Shown: positions 1 to 6,194, counted from the stretch's first letter. The stretch: DNA of 10,012 nucleotides from Bacteroidota bacterium (GCA_013288465.1 JABDBT010000085.1:1-10012), one strand, 5' to 3'. Notes: a model not told the origin generated them from the sequence alone. Numbers and translations: made by a program.

Positions 1-1
1 G

Positions 2-403
2 GGTATTAAAAGCGACCTGAAGATGGGAGATTGGGATGAATTAACTGCATACGGCTTACAGGGTGTAGCTTCTATGGCTGTTGATGAGCAATGGGCAGGT
101 TCGCGTTTCAGACCTATCGGACAAGCGAAAATATCGGGTATCGGCAATGAAGAGATCAGGAAAAATGAATACGCCGCTTATGTTGATGTAGATAATAAGA
201 TAATTACTTTACCGGCAGATGTAGAGGACGCTTTGCAACGGTCGCCGCAGGCATTGGCATTTTACCAGCAACTCTCCTACTCCAACAAAAAAGAATATGT
301 GCTTTGGATACTCACCGCGAAGCAGGAAAAAACCCGGAATGAACGATTGGGCAAACTGGTTGAAAAATTGGTTGCGGGAAAGAAAAATCCGGCTGAAAAG
401 TAA
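2..403 (+). CDS. YdeI/OmpD-associated-type protein, 3' part (5' end outside window)
   Basis: The reading frame is open from base 2 with no stop upstream of the first ATG (23), so the gene probably begins before the window and is 5'-truncated here. The last ~65 residues, from about LPADVEDALQ through LSYSNKKEYVLWI and AKQEKTRNERL to a Lys-rich tail, fit the C-terminal helical domain of the YdeI/OmpD-associated (OmdA) family. In that family a beta-strand segment is followed by pDl.aAL...p.a...F..LsyS.rkeyv.WI..AK..eTR..R. The family is linked to envelope stress or bacteriocin tolerance in some bacteria, but its biochemical role is not established. I do not recognise the ~70 residues before this domain; they do not look like the usual DUF1905 partner. 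The gene ends with TAA immediately followed by TAG, then a palindromic terminator. The C-terminal domain call is fairly secure; the full architecture is unknown. Confidence 0.7.
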   Translation, partial: GIKSDLKMGDWDELTAYGLQGVASMAVDEQWAGSRFRPIGQAKISGIGNEEIRKNEYAAYVDVDNKIITLPADVEDALQRSPQALAFYQQLSYSNKKEYVLWILTAKQEKTRNERLGKLVEKLVAGKKNPAEK

Positions 404-409
404 TAGATA

Positions 410-442
410 AAACTTACGAAGTTTTAAAAACTTCGTAAGTTT
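410..442 (+). terminator. Perfect 33-nt palindrome, likely bidirectional terminator
   Basis: AAACTTACGAAG (410-421) is exactly complementary to CTTCGTAAGTTT (431-442). The middle TTTTAAAAA continues the symmetry, giving 16-base arms around one central A at 426. It starts 7 nt after the stop codon. The stem is A/T-rich and followed only by TTTCTATT, so termination strength is uncertain. It separates the upstream gene from the arsR promoter. Confidence 0.6.
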
Positions 443-474
443 CTATTGTAACAAAAAAAAAATTCAAAAAACAC

Positions 475-505
475 TTGCGTAACCAATTGGTTACTTATAT
501 ATTTG
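475..505 (+). promoter_or_regulatory. Bacteroidota-type promoter of the arsR-SRPBCC operon
   Basis: TATATTTG at 498-505 matches the Bacteroidota -7 element TAnnTTTG exactly. TTG at 475-477 lies 20 bp upstream, the expected spacing for the -33 element. Transcription would start a few bases after 505, giving a leader of roughly 28 nt before the ATG at 540. The promoter is interleaved with two dyads that look like operators. Confidence 0.72.
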
Positions 506-520
506 TAACCGAACGGTTAA
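479..520. promoter_or_regulatory. Tandem operator dyads in the arsR promoter
   Basis: Dyad 1 is the perfect 16-bp palindrome GTAACCAATTGGTTAC at 479-494. Dyad 2 is GTAACCGAACGGTTAA at 505-520, with TAACCG/CGGTTA arms around AA. Both follow the pattern GTAACC-N4-GGTTA. Their centres are 26 bp apart, about 2.5 helical turns. Dyad 1 fills the spacer between the -33 and -7 elements, and dyad 2 begins at the last base of the -7 element and covers the expected start site. This geometry fits autorepression by the ArsR-type protein encoded immediately downstream. Binding itself is inferred. Confidence 0.68.
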
Positions 521-539
521 TCATACATAAGTATTTACA

Positions 540-893
540 ATGCGCAGAGATGTTTTCCAGGCTATCGCCGACCCTACCCGAAGAGAGATTATCGACTTGC
601 TTGCAGGCAAACAATTGAATTTGAATGCCGTAGCTGATAATTTTTCTATCAGTCGCCCGGCTATTTCCAAGCAGATAAAAATTTTAACGCAATGCGGTTT
701 GGTTACCATTACCCGGCAAGGGCGCGAACATTTTTGCACTGCCGACCTAAAAAAGATGGGCGAAGCGGCAGACTGGATAGCAAAATATAAGGTATTTTGG
801 ACAAGCAAACTCGACGCGTTAGGCGAATTTTTAGAAAAAGAAGCCAAAACAAATAACCAACCATCATTAAAAACAGGCAATAATGAAAAATGA
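540..893 (+). CDS. ArsR/SmtB-family winged-helix transcriptional repressor
   Basis: This 117-residue protein has the compact ArsR-type winged-helix fold. It opens with FQAIADPTRREIIDLL (about 6-21), the typical first helices. A helix-turn-helix follows at about 27-51 (LNAVADNFSISRPAISKQIKIL), then the wing at about 52-65 (GLVTITRQGREHF). The C-terminal helix contains WIAKYKVFWTSKLDALGEFL and probably dimerises. I see no CxC-type metal site, so it is unlikely to be a metal sensor. It fits the subgroup encoded beside SRPBCC/AHSA1 proteins, for which no effector is generally known. The ATG at 540 gives a normal N terminus. Its stop overlaps the next gene by 11 nt, indicating co-transcription and probably coupled translation. 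The promoter carries two dyads suited to autorepression. The family call is firm; target and signal are inferred. Confidence 0.93.
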   Translation: MRRDVFQAIADPTRREIIDLLAGKQLNLNAVADNFSISRPAISKQIKILTQCGLVTITRQGREHFCTADLKKMGEAADWIAKYKVFWTSKLDALGEFLEKEAKTNNQPSLKTGNNEK

Positions 894-1326
894 ACCAATT
901 GTAATTGAGCGCGTATATAACTCGCCCGTTAAAGCGGTGTGGGAAGCCATAACCGATTTAAACAAGATGAAGCAATGGTATTTCCCCATGCTGACCGAAT
1001 TTGAACCCGAGATTGGATTTGAAACTATTTTTAATGTAGAGGAAGGTGGAAAAACTTATCCCCATATCTGGAAGATAACTGAAGTTGAACCGGGGAGAAA
1101 GATCAGCTATGAGTGGAAATTTGGTGGTTATCCCGGCAATTCGATAGTATCATTCGAACTATTTCCCGAGGGCGACGGCACCAGGATAATTTTAACCCAT
1201 AAAGGAATAGAGACCTTCCGCGGCGACCTGCACCCCGAACTATCTGCACAAAACTTTGTGGAGGGCTGGACAAACTTTATTGGTACACATTTAAAGAACT
1301 ATGTTGAGCAGGATACTGCTGAATAA
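883..1326 (+). CDS. SRPBCC/AHSA1-type START-like protein, first copy
   Basis: This 147-residue protein is a single SRPBCC domain of the 'activator of Hsp90 ATPase homologue 1-like' type, a helix-grip fold with a deep hydrophobic pocket. Visible hallmarks are the first strand and conserved VW (IVIERVYNSPVKAVWEAI), then TDLNKMKQWYF, the strand pair around KITEVEPGRKISYEW, and the C-terminal helix containing FVEGWTNFIGTHLKNYV. Most bacterial members have no known ligand, and a link to Hsp90 should not be assumed. The gene overlaps the arsR-type regulator by 11 nt and is followed 40 nt later by a paralogue, so the three form one operon. The ArsR-SRPBCC pairing is common in bacteria and suggests a small-molecule or stress response. 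There is no signal peptide, so it should be cytoplasmic. Confidence 0.9.
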   Translation: MKNEPIVIERVYNSPVKAVWEAITDLNKMKQWYFPMLTEFEPEIGFETIFNVEEGGKTYPHIWKITEVEPGRKISYEWKFGGYPGNSIVSFELFPEGDGTRIILTHKGIETFRGDLHPELSAQNFVEGWTNFIGTHLKNYVEQDTAE

Positions 1327-1366
1327 TATAACGCATCATTTAAATCAATTATTAAAACTTAATTAT

Positions 1367-1792
1367 ATGAAAGCAGAACCATTTGTGATTGAACGCACCT
1401 ATAATGCACCGACTGATAAAGTATGGCAAGCCATTACAGATAAAGACAAAATGAAAGACTGGTATTTTAAACTGGAAGAGTTTAAACCCGAAGTAGGGTT
1501 TGAATTTCAGTTTACCGGCGGGTCAAAAGAACAGCAATACCTGCACCTGTGTAAAATAACGGAGGTAGTGCCCGGCAAAAAACTAACCCATAGCTGGCAA
1601 TATGAAGGGTACCCGGGCCAGTCATTTGTAACCTTCGAACTATTTGATGAGGCGGGTAAAACCAGGTTAAAATTAACCCATGCCGGTTTAGAAACCTTCC
1701 CGCCGCAAAAAGATTTCGCGATAGAAAGCTTTACAAAAGGCTGGACCCATATTATCGGCAAATCATTACCGGAATACCTGGAAAAAAATTAG
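1367..1792 (+). CDS. SRPBCC/AHSA1-type START-like protein, second copy
   Basis: This 141-residue paralogue of the preceding gene is about half identical to it by eye. Shared blocks include VIERxYNxP, VWxAITD, KMKxWYF, GFE, KITEV-PG-K, GYPG, FELF, LTHxGxETF and GWTxxIG. I place the start at the ATG at 1367 because MKAEPFVIER aligns with MKNEPIVIER of the first copy. The open frame runs back to 1301, but those 22 extra residues overlap the end of the first copy and lack family similarity. The most divergent segments are residues ~48-60 and the region after ETF, where the copies differ in length and charge. These may line the ligand pocket, so the copies may bind different ligands. It is the last gene of the arsR operon and is followed at once by a strong terminator. 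Confidence 0.9.
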   Translation: MKAEPFVIERTYNAPTDKVWQAITDKDKMKDWYFKLEEFKPEVGFEFQFTGGSKEQQYLHLCKITEVVPGKKLTHSWQYEGYPGQSFVTFELFDEAGKTRLKLTHAGLETFPPQKDFAIESFTKGWTHIIGKSLPEYLEKN

Positions 1793-1796
1793 GCTT

Positions 1797-1834
1797 AAAC
1801 CCCCGCAATCAAAGCTTGCGGGGGTTTCTTTTTT
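1797..1834 (+). terminator. Strong rho-independent terminator of the arsR-SRPBCC operon
   Basis: A 12-bp perfect GC-rich stem, AAACCCCCGCAA (1797-1808) with TTGCGGGGGTTT (1816-1827), encloses a 7-nt loop. It is followed by a T-rich run, TTTCTTTTTT (1825-1834). It begins 4 nt after the TAG of the second SRPBCC gene. The gene beyond it is convergent, and the hairpin may also help end that transcript, although the T-run on that side is poorer. Confidence 0.92.
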
Positions 1835-1851
1835 AAAGTTAAATCAGCTGA

Positions 1852-2352
1852 CTATTGATTTAGCAACTTCTTTTTTTGAGCATCATATTCGGGCTTGGTT
1901 ATCGCGCCCGAATCGAGCAATTCCTTTAACTTTTTAATTTCATCAGCAACAGAAGCAACCGGTTTTGTATTTGTTGTTGAGGCGCAGGGTACAATCTCGC
2001 ACGCTGCAATTGCATCGTCAATAAACACGGTATATCTTATGGGGCCACCAGGGTTTACGCTGAAAAGATATTTATCAACGCCGCTAATGGTGGTTTTTCG
2101 AATGCTTTTTATAATAGCGCCAGCGTTTGCAAACTCTTTGGGCAAATTACGTACGCTGCGTGGGTTGGGTATAATACCATGATCCTCAAAATATAAAAAC
2201 GAACCATCGGGTTTTGTTCCCCGGCCCAGTTTTACGGTATCATTTAAATGATAAGTGACACCATTTGAAGCTTTGTATTGGGTTACGGTTTGCGCCTTAC
2301 TTAAAAAGGGGATTAAAAATATACTTAGAAAGAATAATCTTTTCATAATCAT
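1852..2352 (-). CDS. Small exported protein with C-terminal SHOCT domain
   Basis: The 166-residue product starts with a Sec signal peptide: a KR pair, a hydrophobic core (LFFLSIFLIPFL), and a likely SPase I site after SKA at residue 20. The mature part has a short beta-rich segment of no recognised family. It includes VTYHLNDTVKLGRGTKPDGS and an FIDDAIAACEIVPC stretch, where Cys118 and Cys123 could form a disulfide. Residues ~137-166 (ADEIKKLKELLDSGAIT, then KPEYDAQKKKLL) match the SHOCT short C-terminal helix pair, an oligomerisation or interaction module. The start could be the ATG at 2352 or the one at 2346 (MKRLFF); the second gives a more usual signal peptide. It stands alone, convergent with the arsR operon. 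A signal peptide joined to a C-terminal SHOCT module is typical of uncharacterised Bacteroidota proteins; the function is unknown. Confidence 0.82.
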   Translation of the reverse strand: MIMKRLFFLSIFLIPFLSKAQTVTQYKASNGVTYHLNDTVKLGRGTKPDGSFLYFEDHGIIPNPRSVRNLPKEFANAGAIIKSIRKTTISGVDKYLFSVNPGGPIRYTVFIDDAIAACEIVPCASTTNTKPVASVADEIKKLKELLDSGAITKPEYDAQKKKLLNQ

Positions 2353-2380
2353 AATTACAGGTTAACGATGCGAATTTTTG

Positions 2381-2388
2381 TAAATATA
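2381..2388 (-). promoter_or_regulatory. Possible -7 element of the SHOCT-protein gene
   Basis: On the minus strand this reads TATATTTA, seven of eight positions of TAnnTTTG-type motifs, 28 nt before the 2352 start codon. I see no TTG at the expected -33 spacing, so this is weak. Confidence 0.3.
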
Positions 2389-2456
2389 GCCCATTTAATA
2401 ATCAATAGTGACTTGAAGTGGTTAAGCATGCACAGGAGGTGTGGTGATAGCATTTC

Positions 2457-2491
2457 AAGGCAGCTTGAGGTACACCTAAGGCAGCATGAGG
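2457..2491. repeat. Pair of 14-bp direct repeats
   Basis: AAGGCAGCTTGAGG (2457-2470) and AAGGCAGCATGAGG (2478-2491) differ at one base and lie 21 bp apart, two helical turns. They sit inside the TTTCAAGGC/GCCTTGAAA inverted pair (2453-2461 and 2515-2523). The function is unknown; a protein-binding site or a degenerate mobile-element end are both possible. Confidence 0.5.
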
Positions 2492-2596
2492 CAGTATTAA
2501 AATGATATTTTGGGGCCTTGAAACACTGCACCGGGTTTGCTTTTGCATGGATAACCGGCAGGGTTTAACATGTTATTTTTGGAGCATATTGCGTAT

Positions 2597-2630
2597 GTTA
2601 TAGCTGTATTTTAGCTATAACGAGCTATAA
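2597..2630. repeat. Hairpin plus extra half-repeat (AGCTATAA)
   Basis: GTTATAGCT (2597-2605) pairs with AGCTATAAC (2613-2621) around a 7-nt loop. A further AGCTATAA follows at 2623-2630. No T-run follows and no gene ends nearby, so it is not an obvious terminator. Confidence 0.45.
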
Positions 2631-2865
2631 GAACAAAGCATTTTAAAAAGCGGGTATTTTTTTGTATCTTTAATGGTAAACCGCAATTCTGCGAGGTTTC
2701 CGATGGCGTTTTTAGCCTGATTTTTCAACAAAAAACACATAAAAAAAATAAAACTGAATTTGCCCTCAATTTTTGGGGGATTGAAGAGATTGTTTATGCA
2801 CCTACGTTTTATATTCAATCAGTAAAAGCGCTCAATAAAGTAATAAGTATGTTGTATAATTTAAT

Positions 2866-2873
2866 TAAATTTG
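2866..2873 (+). promoter_or_regulatory. Likely -7 element of the hicBA promoter
   Basis: TAAATTTG matches TAnnTTTG exactly and lies 13 nt before the hicB ATG. No TTG occurs at the usual ~20-bp spacing upstream. I see no clear dyad around it, in keeping with the antitoxin lacking a DNA-binding domain. Confidence 0.45.
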
Positions 2874-2886
2874 AAAAACGAATACT

Positions 2887-3105
2887 ATGAAAACTATTCA
2901 AATCAACAATGCTGTTTGGAAAGAAGGGGATTACTTCGTTGCCCAGTGCTTAAACATCGACGTTTCAAGTTTTGGCAATACCAAAGAGGAGGCCCTGTTT
3001 AATTTACAAGAGGCATTGGAATTGTATTTTGAAGATAATGAACATCCCGAAATTAATATTGTTGAGAAACCGGAAATTGTACGTTCTGTTCTAAAATATG
3101 CCTAA
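2887..3105 (+). CDS. hicB: HicB-family antitoxin, short form
   Basis: This 72-residue protein matches the HicB N-terminal (partial RNase H-like) domain. Strands around IQINNAVWKEGDYFVAQCLNIDV are followed by the hallmark FGNTKEEALFNLQEALELYFED. In HicAB systems this domain binds HicA and blocks its RNase site. The typical C-terminal DNA-binding extension (HTH or ribbon-helix-helix) is missing; after ELYFED there are only ~20 residues ending SVLKYA. Canonical operator-binding autoregulation by HicB alone is therefore not expected. It overlaps the toxin gene by 8 nt, which favours translational coupling and antitoxin-first synthesis. The order antitoxin-toxin is the reverse of the E. coli hicA-hicB locus but common elsewhere. 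The family call is firm. Confidence 0.9.
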   Translation: MKTIQINNAVWKEGDYFVAQCLNIDVSSFGNTKEEALFNLQEALELYFEDNEHPEINIVEKPEIVRSVLKYA

Positions 3106-3310
3106 GCTTTATTCCTCATCCTACATTCTCAAAGTATTGGGTGAACATGGCTTTATCTTTATTTCTCAGAAAGGTAGTCACATTAAACTTAGGAAAAGTG
3201 ATGATATAGTTTTAACGGTAATTGTTCCGGCTAATAGAAAAGAAATTCCTATCGGAACATTTCGTTCCATTTTAAGGCAGTCCTCGCTAACTGAGAGTGA
3301 TTTTAAATAG
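3098..3310 (+). CDS. hicA: HicA-family toxin (mRNA interferase)
   Basis: This 70-residue protein has the small HicA/YcfA double-stranded-RNA-binding-like fold. The first helix carries [12 protein letters not shown], followed by the strand [10 protein letters not shown]. His28 in GSH is the catalytic residue position of the family. The final helix contains [15 protein letters not shown], corresponding to the usual kGTLrsIlkqagL. HicA toxins bind mRNA and cleave it, lowering translation until freed from HicB. All expected elements are present, so the toxin is probably active. The start codon lies inside the end of hicB (8-nt overlap). Only 35 nt separate its stop from lepA, which seems to have its own promoter at 3332-3339. 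The pair is a plausible recent insertion beside a housekeeping gene, although I see no element ends. Confidence 0.9.
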   Translation: MPKLYSSSYILKVLGEHGFIFISQKGSHIKLRKSDDIVLTVIVPANRKEIPIGTFRSILRQSSLTESDFK

Positions 3311-3331
3311 CAAATATCCGCTTAAAAACGC

Positions 3332-3339
3332 TATTTTTG
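3332..3339 (+). promoter_or_regulatory. Likely -7 element for lepA, 6 nt before its ATG
   Basis: TATTTTTG matches TAnnTTTG exactly. The lepA ATG follows after CGCCGA, so transcription would start at or next to the start codon. No clear -33 TTG is present at 20-bp spacing, so read-through from hicA remains possible. Confidence 0.45.
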
Positions 3340-3345
3340 CGCCGA

Positions 3346-5133
3346 ATGAAGCACATACGCAATTTTTGCATTATAGCACATATTGACCACGGCAAAAGCA
3401 CGCTGGCCGATAGGTTACTTGAATATACTAATACCATTACCCAACGCGAATCGCAAGCCCAATTGCTTGACGACATGGATCTGGAACGGGAACGGGGTAT
3501 CACCATAAAAAGCCATGCCATACAAATGGACTATGAACTGGATGGCCAGCAATATATCTTAAACCTGATAGATACACCGGGCCACGTTGACTTTTCGTAC
3601 GAAGTTTCACGTTCTATAGCGGCCTGCGAAGGTGCTTTATTAATTGTCGATGCCGCGCAAGGAATACAGGCGCAAACCATATCAAACCTCTACTTAGCCT
3701 TAGAGAACGACCTGGAAATTATCCCGGTATTAAACAAGATGGACCTGCCCGGCGCTATGCCCGAGGAGGTTAAAGACCAGATTGTTGAACTTATAGGCTG
3801 TAAACGCGAAGATATATTGGCCGCATCCGGCAAAACCGGTATGGGTGTTCACGAGATCCTGCGGGCTATTGTTGAGCGTGTCCCTCCTCCTGTTGGCGAC
3901 CCCGAAGCACCGTTACAGGCATTGATATTTGATTCGGTTTACAACTCGTTCAGGGGTATTGTGGCTTATTTTAAAGTAGTGAACGGCGAAATAAGAAAAG
4001 GCGACAGGGTAAAGTTTTTCGCTACCGAAAAACAATATATAGCTGATGAGGTTGGCACGTTAAAGTTGAAACAATCGCCCAAAGATGTTATTAAAACGGG
4101 TGATGTTGGCTATATCATATCAGGTATAAAAGAAGCACGCGAAGTAAAAGTTGGCGATACCATAACCCGTATTGACCGTCCCTGCGAAGCCGGCATACAA
4201 GGCTTTGAAGAAGTAAAGCCAATGGTATTTGCAGGTATTTATCCTGTTGATACTGAGGACTATGAAGAATTGCGCGATTCAATGGGCAAGCTGCAATTAA
4301 ATGATGCGGCACTGGTATTTGAACCGGAGTCGTCGGCAGCTTTGGGTTTTGGTTTCCGTTGCGGATTTTTGGGTATGCTGCACATGGAAATTATCCAGGA
4401 GCGGCTGGAGCGCGAGTTTAATATGACGGTAATTACCACCGTTCCCAACGTATCGTATGTCGCCTATACTACCAAAGGAGAACCAATTACGGTAAATAAC
4501 CCGTCGGACCTGCCTGACCCAAGCAAAATAGATTTTGTTGAGGAGCCGTATATAAAAGCCACCATCATTACCAAATCAGAGTTTGTTGGCCCGGTAATGT
4601 CGCTTTGTATTCAGAAACGTGGGTTTATCAAAAATCAATCTTACTTAACCTCCGACCGGGTTGAACTGATATTTGAAATGCCCATGGGCGAAATAGTTTT
4701 TGATTTTTATGATAAACTAAAAACTATATCCAAAGGCTATGCCTCGTTTGATTATCACCAGATAGGTTACCGGCAATCAGATTTGGTACGTTTGGATATT
4801 AAATTGAACTCAGAGCCTGTTGACGCTTTATCTTCATTAATATTCAGGGGTAACTCGTATGATTTTGGTAAAAAGATCTGCGAAAAGTTAAAAGAGTTGT
4901 TACCGCGCCAGCAATTTGAAATTATTATACAGGCATCCATTGGCGCCAAGATCATAGCACGTGAAACGGTGAAAGCCTTGCGTAAGGACGTTACGGCCAA
5001 ATGTTATGGCGGCGATATATCCCGTAAACGTAAACTATTGGAGAAACAGAAAAAAGGCAAGAAACGCATGCGCCAGGTTGGTAACGTAGAGATTCCGCAG
5101 AGTGCATTTATGGCGGTTTTGAAACTTGATTAA
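3346..5133 (+). CDS. lepA: Elongation factor 4 (LepA), ribosome-associated GTPase
   Basis: LepA/EF4 is a translational GTPase that acts on the ribosome, affecting elongation under stress and 30S subunit biogenesis. All GTP-binding motifs are visible: P-loop AHIDHGKST (residues 11-19), [10 protein letters not shown] (switch I), DTPGHVDF (76-83), NKMD (130-133) and the AASGKTG loop. EF-G-like domains II, III and V follow. The LepA-specific C-terminal domain ends with the conserved [20 protein letters not shown] block and [11 protein letters not shown]. The length, 595 residues, is normal for the family. The open frame extends back to a TTG at 3337, but the ATG at 3346 gives the standard N terminus [17 protein letters not shown]. 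The next gene, folD, is on the same strand across a 25-bp inverted repeat. I see no unusual substitutions. Confidence 0.98.
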   Translation: MKHIRNFCIIAHIDHGKSTLADRLLEYTNTITQRESQAQLLDDMDLERERGITIKSHAIQMDYELDGQQYILNLIDTPGHVDFSYEVSRSIAACEGALLIVDAAQGIQAQTISNLYLALENDLEIIPVLNKMDLPGAMPEEVKDQIVELIGCKREDILAASGKTGMGVHEILRAIVERVPPPVGDPEAPLQALIFDSVYNSFRGIVAYFKVVNGEIRKGDRVKFFATEKQYIADEVGTLKLKQSPKDVIKTGDVGYIISGIKEAREVKVGDTITRIDRPCEAGIQGFEEVKPMVFAGIYPVDTEDYEELRDSMGKLQLNDAALVFEPESSAALGFGFRCGFLGMLHMEIIQERLEREFNMTVITTVPNVSYVAYTTKGEPITVNNPSDLPDPSKIDFVEEPYIKATIITKSEFVGPVMSLCIQKRGFIKNQSYLTSDRVELIFEMPMGEIVFDFYDKLKTISKGYASFDYHQIGYRQSDLVRLDIKLNSEPVDALSSLIFRGNSYDFGKKICEKLKELLPRQQFEIIIQASIGAKIIARETVKALRKDVTAKCYGGDISRKRKLLEKQKKGKKRMRQVGNVEIPQSAFMAVLKLD

Positions 5134-5134
5134 G

Positions 5135-5227
5135 GCCCCCTAACCCCCTAAAGGGGGAACTATGGTGAGGGTTATACTATAAAATAAATTATCAAACTAT
5201 TATTCCCCCTTTAGGGGGTTAGGGGGC
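5135..5227. repeat. Perfect 25-bp inverted repeat between lepA and folD
   Basis: The left arm (5135-5159) and right arm (5203-5227) are exact reverse complements. Each contains a smaller palindrome, CCCCCTAAAGGGGG or its equivalent, plus an added CCCCCTAA/TTAGGGGG block. The loop is 43 nt and A/T-rich. The element starts one base after the lepA stop and ends at the base before the folD ATG. I recall similar CCCCCTAAAGGGGG units being common between genes in Bacteroidota, but I cannot verify this here. It could act as terminator or attenuator and would be a very stable RNA hairpin. Confidence 0.9.
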
Positions 5228-6109
5228 ATGGAACTACTCGACGGAAAATACGTATCAGAAAAACTTAAGGTTGAGATAGCTGAGGAAGCAGCTACAATAT
5301 TAGCGGAAACCGGCAGGCGGCCACATTTGGTTGCCGTATTGGTCGGGCATGATGGCGGCAGCGAAACTTATGTTGCCAGCAAGATCAAAAACTGCGAAAA
5401 GGTGGGTTTTAAATCGACTTTGGTACGTTATGAAGATACGGTTACCGAAGATGAACTATTGCAAAAAGTAGCCGAACTAAATGCTGATGCTGATATTGAC
5501 GGCATCATTGTACAGTTACCATTGCCCAAACATATCGACCCTGAAAAAGTAACTGAACGAATTGACTACCGCAAGGATGTGGATGGTTTTCACCCGGTTA
5601 ATTTGGGGCGTATGCAACGTAACCTGCCTTCGTTTATTCCGGCCACACCTTATGGCATTACCTTAATGTTAAAGGAGTATGGTATCGAAACACAAGGCAA
5701 ACATTGCGTGGTAGTTGGCCGCAGCAATATTGTAGGCTCGCCCATGAGTATTTTAATGGCGCGTAATACCTACCCCGGTAATTGTACCGTAACTATTTGC
5801 CATAGCCGCACACCCGATATTAAAAACTTCACTTTGCAAGCTGATATACTAATAGTAGCTATAGGCAAAAAGAACTTTATTACTGCCGATATGGTAAAAG
5901 ATGGCGTTGTAGTAATTGATGTAGGCATGAACCGCGAAACATCAACCACAACAAAATCGGGCTTTAAATTATACGGTGATGTTGATTTTGACAATGTGGC
6001 CCCTAAAGCCTCATGGATAACCCCTGTACCCGGCGGCGTTGGCTTAATGACTATTATTGGGTTATTGAAGAATACATTGTCATCGGCGAAGAAAGAGGTT
6101 TATCGGTAG
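5228..6109 (+). CDS. folD: Bifunctional 5,10-methylene-THF dehydrogenase / 5,10-methenyl-THF cyclohydrolase
   Basis: FolD interconverts 5,10-methylene-THF and 10-formyl-THF using NADP+, supplying one-carbon units for purines and formyl-Met-tRNA in the cytoplasm. The 293-residue product has normal length. The N-terminal catalytic domain carries YVASK, with Tyr48 and the catalytic Lys52, then the QLPLPKHI motif and [14 protein letters not shown]. The Rossmann nucleotide-binding domain has [17 protein letters not shown]. The C-terminal signature reads [10 protein letters not shown]; the usual form is PGGVGPMT, so one Pro is Leu. The ATG at 5228 gives the normal N terminus [14 protein letters not shown]. 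It follows lepA by 94 nt that are almost entirely a 25-bp inverted repeat ending at the start codon. I see no TAnnTTTG promoter in the gap, so it may depend on lepA transcription or an unusual promoter in the loop. Confidence 0.97.
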   Translation: MELLDGKYVSEKLKVEIAEEAATILAETGRRPHLVAVLVGHDGGSETYVASKIKNCEKVGFKSTLVRYEDTVTEDELLQKVAELNADADIDGIIVQLPLPKHIDPEKVTERIDYRKDVDGFHPVNLGRMQRNLPSFIPATPYGITLMLKEYGIETQGKHCVVVGRSNIVGSPMSILMARNTYPGNCTVTICHSRTPDIKNFTLQADILIVAIGKKNFITADMVKDGVVVIDVGMNRETSTTTKSGFKLYGDVDFDNVAPKASWITPVPGGVGLMTIIGLLKNTLSSAKKEVYR

Positions 6110-6117
6110 TTAAAGAA

Positions 6118-6186
6118 GTTGTAGAGGTTGTAGTAGTTGAAATGGTTTAAGCCAATAACTTTTACAACTACTACAACCTCTACAAC
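6118..6186. repeat. 22-bp perfect inverted repeat between convergent genes
   Basis: Positions 6118-6139 and 6165-6186 are exact reverse complements around a 25-nt loop. Each arm is built from GTTGTAG-type units (GTTGTAGAG, GTTGTAGTA, GTTG). The dyad lies 8 nt after the folD stop and 8 nt from the stop of the convergent lipoprotein gene, exactly symmetric about 6152. No T-run follows either side, so terminator function is likely but not typical. Confidence 0.85.
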
Positions 6187-6194
6187 ACTTCCAA

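Larger units (their letters stand above)
2353..2886. other. 534-bp intergenic region without a convincing gene
   Basis: No open frame here has a credible start, domain or codon pattern. The longest is a 67-codon minus-strand frame (2615-2818) that can only start at a TTG directly after a stop. The region contains a pair of 14-bp near-identical direct repeats (2457-2491), a 9-bp inverted pair TTTCAAGGC/GCCTTGAAA (2453-2461 and 2515-2523) enclosing them, a 10-bp palindrome TAACATGTTA (2566-2575), a hairpin at 2597-2621, and the likely hicB promoter at its right end. It may hold remnants of a mobile or dispersed repeat, or an unrecognised small RNA; the sequence alone does not decide. Confidence 0.6.

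Noticed and set aside
521..898. 125-codon minus-strand frame opposite the ArsR gene
   Set aside because: It mirrors a clear ArsR coding frame, covers the promoter dyads, and has no domain or promoter of its own.
1301..1366. Longer N terminus for the second SRPBCC gene
   Set aside because: The 22 extra residues overlap the first copy and do not align with its N terminus; the ATG at 1367 does.
2457..2491. Possible CRISPR-like array
   Set aside because: Only two 14-bp units with 7 bp between them; no further repeats, no spacers of typical length and no cas genes.
2574..2581. TATTTTTG resembling a -7 element on the plus strand
   Set aside because: No TTG at the right spacing and no gene follows within 300 bases; expected by chance in A/T-rich DNA.
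2615..2818. 67-codon minus-strand gene in the intergenic region
   Set aside because: It can start only at a TTG right after a stop codon, has no recognised domain, and low-complexity A/T composition explains the open frame. Kept only as a possible repeat remnant.
3337..3345. TTG start for lepA three codons upstream
   Set aside because: The TTG is part of the TATTTTTG promoter element, and the LepA family starts at MKHIRNF.
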